Shown piece by piece: positions 5,460 to 5,794 of a DNA stretch of 5,794 nucleotides. A model generated the notes under the pieces. It worked only from the letters and a program-made list of their open reading frames with translations, ran no database searches and was not told the DNA's origin. The position numbers and the translations under genes are program-made. Within the stretch, counting starts at the first letter, position 1; the number at the start of each line of letters is the position of its first letter. The DNA is from Betaproteobacteria bacterium. Lineage in GTDB: Bacteria; Pseudomonadota; Gammaproteobacteria; Burkholderiales; Burkholderiaceae. The stretch spans positions 1 to 5,794 of the forward strand of contig JAATGO010000367.1 of the NCBI GenBank assembly GCA_015654605.1, written 5' to 3'.

Positions 5460-5505
5460 CGGAGTTACTCCGAATGTAGTAACTAGATTAACGCGTTTGG
5501 AGTAA
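5460..5505. promoter_or_regulatory. Operator-like palindromes between repressor and phage operon
   Basis: CGGAGTTACTCCG (5460-5472) is a 13-bp palindrome about one central base. Overlapping it, AGTTACT (5463-5469) and AGTAACT (5478-5484) form an inverted repeat with an 8-base spacer. A further half-site GGAGTAA lies at 5499-5505. The shared element is GGAGTWA/GTAGTAA in both orientations. The sites sit 18-63 bp before the repressor start and upstream of the divergent phage operon, which suits autoregulation and lysogenic silencing by the HTH protein. A candidate minus-strand promoter, TTGCAA-17 bp-TAATCT, spans this area but is weak. Confidence 0.6.
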
Positions 5506-5522
5506 TTTTGCAAGAGGAATAT

Positions 5523-5794
5523 ATGAACTATTTAGAAATTGTTTCGCAAGCCCTAAAAGGGCGTTCAGTGAACTCAGCCGCAAAGCAGTGGGGCGTTCCA
5601 CAGTCGACCCTAGATAAGTATGTGAAGGGAATACGCCTGCCAGACTATTTGACAGCTAAAAAGATCGCTGATGATGCTGGAATTGATTACGGAGTGATGC
5701 TAACTACGCTTGCCCTAGAAGAAGAGAACAGAAGAAGCTATAATAGCGGGCGCGCTGATGTAGCTCAGTTGGTAGAGCAACTGATTCGTAATCA
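5523..5794 (+). CDS. Phage HTH repressor (RstR/DUF3693-like), open at window end
   Basis: The ATG at 5523 follows a GAGG ribosome site with a 5-base spacer, and at least 90 codons are open. Residues 15-37 form a helix-turn-helix: SVNSAAKQWGVP, then QSTLDKYVKG as the likely recognition helix. LPDYLTAKKIADDAGIDYGV (39-58) and MLTTLALEEE follow. This is the pattern of phage-related repressors of the DUF3693/XRE kind that control filamentous phages. It diverges from the ssDNA-binding operon and faces palindromes that it probably binds. From residue 78 the frame enters a tRNA gene: ADVAQLVEQLIRN is the translation of tRNA, not a natural repressor tail. The phage gene has probably lost its own end at the integration point. 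No stop occurs in the window, so the true C-terminus is unknown. Confidence 0.78.
   Translation, partial: MNYLEIVSQALKGRSVNSAAKQWGVPQSTLDKYVKGIRLPDYLTAKKIADDAGIDYGVMLTTLALEEENRRSYNSGRADVAQLVEQLIRN
5739..5744 (+). promoter_or_regulatory. -10 box of the tRNA-Thr promoter
   Basis: A perfect TATAAT stands 9 bases before the mature tRNA start, followed by a GC-rich discriminator (AGCGGGCGC) typical of stringently controlled stable-RNA promoters. It lies inside the repressor frame as its Tyr73-Asn74 codons. No good -35 box is found at 16-18 bp; TTGCCC at 5710-5715 is too far. The original host -35 may therefore have been replaced by phage sequence. Confidence 0.6.
5754..5794 (+). tRNA. tRNA-Thr(CGT), 5' part only
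   Basis: The 5' 41 bases of a tRNA: acceptor strand GCTGATG, T8-A9, D stem GCTC/GAGC around AGTTGGTA, then an anticodon arm in which CTGA pairs with TCA and beyond. The anticodon loop TTCGTAA gives anticodon CGT, which reads the threonine codon ACG. The sequence is close to E. coli thrW, itself a known prophage target. The 3' half is cut by the window edge. The phage lies on its 5' side, the opposite of the usual integrase rule that phages replace the tRNA 3' end. Confidence 0.92.

Overview
This window looks like an integrated filamentous phage (inovirus) beside a tRNA gene in a proteobacterium. The evidence is a head-to-tail minus-strand run of genes with inovirus content and order: ssDNA-binding protein, tiny membrane and coat proteins, a major coat protein with signal peptide, a strong terminator, a large TspB/pIII-like adsorption protein, a DUF2523/pVI-like minor coat protein, and a Zot/pI assembly ATPase. 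A phage-type HTH repressor gene diverges from this run. The SodC sequence and the tRNA-Thr(CGT) suggest a gamma- or betaproteobacterial host. Species cannot be assigned from the sequence, and base composition is unremarkable (roughly 45-50% GC by eye).

Layout, left to right. Positions 1-185 (+) hold the decayed 3' end of an IS5-family transposase. Positions 266-790 (-) hold an intact periplasmic Cu/Zn superoxide dismutase gene (sodC). Its upstream side carries two adjacent 25-bp imperfect repeats (808-857), each with an 11-bp palindrome. Positions 858-1068 are AT-rich with one perfect hairpin and no gene I can support. Positions 1069-5290 (-) are the phage structural and assembly block, read from right to left. 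It includes three genes missed by ordinary length cut-offs: a 25-aa and a 28-aa membrane protein, and a 45-aa exported protein whose start overlaps the zot stop. Positions 5291-5522 are a control region with a possible leader ORF, small hairpins and overlapping operator-like palindromes. Positions 5523-5794 (+) hold the repressor, whose reading frame stays open straight into a tRNA-Thr gene (5754 to beyond the window).

How the genes work together (family knowledge plus position). The repressor would hold the divergent phage promoter off. When expressed, the ssDNA-binding protein coats phage single strands. The coat proteins wait in the inner membrane. The Zot/pI ATPase drives extrusion, and the TspB-like protein caps the virion and binds the next host. 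The terminator after the major coat gene would keep coat transcripts abundant relative to the distal genes, as in Ff phages.

Most notable points: no replication initiator, integrase or secretin gene is seen, and the rep gene is absent exactly where CTX/RstA-like phages carry it. A sodC gene sits next to the phage block as possible cargo. The 45-aa exported ORF is coupled to zot. The repressor frame merges with a host tRNA whose -10 box lies inside the repressor frame.
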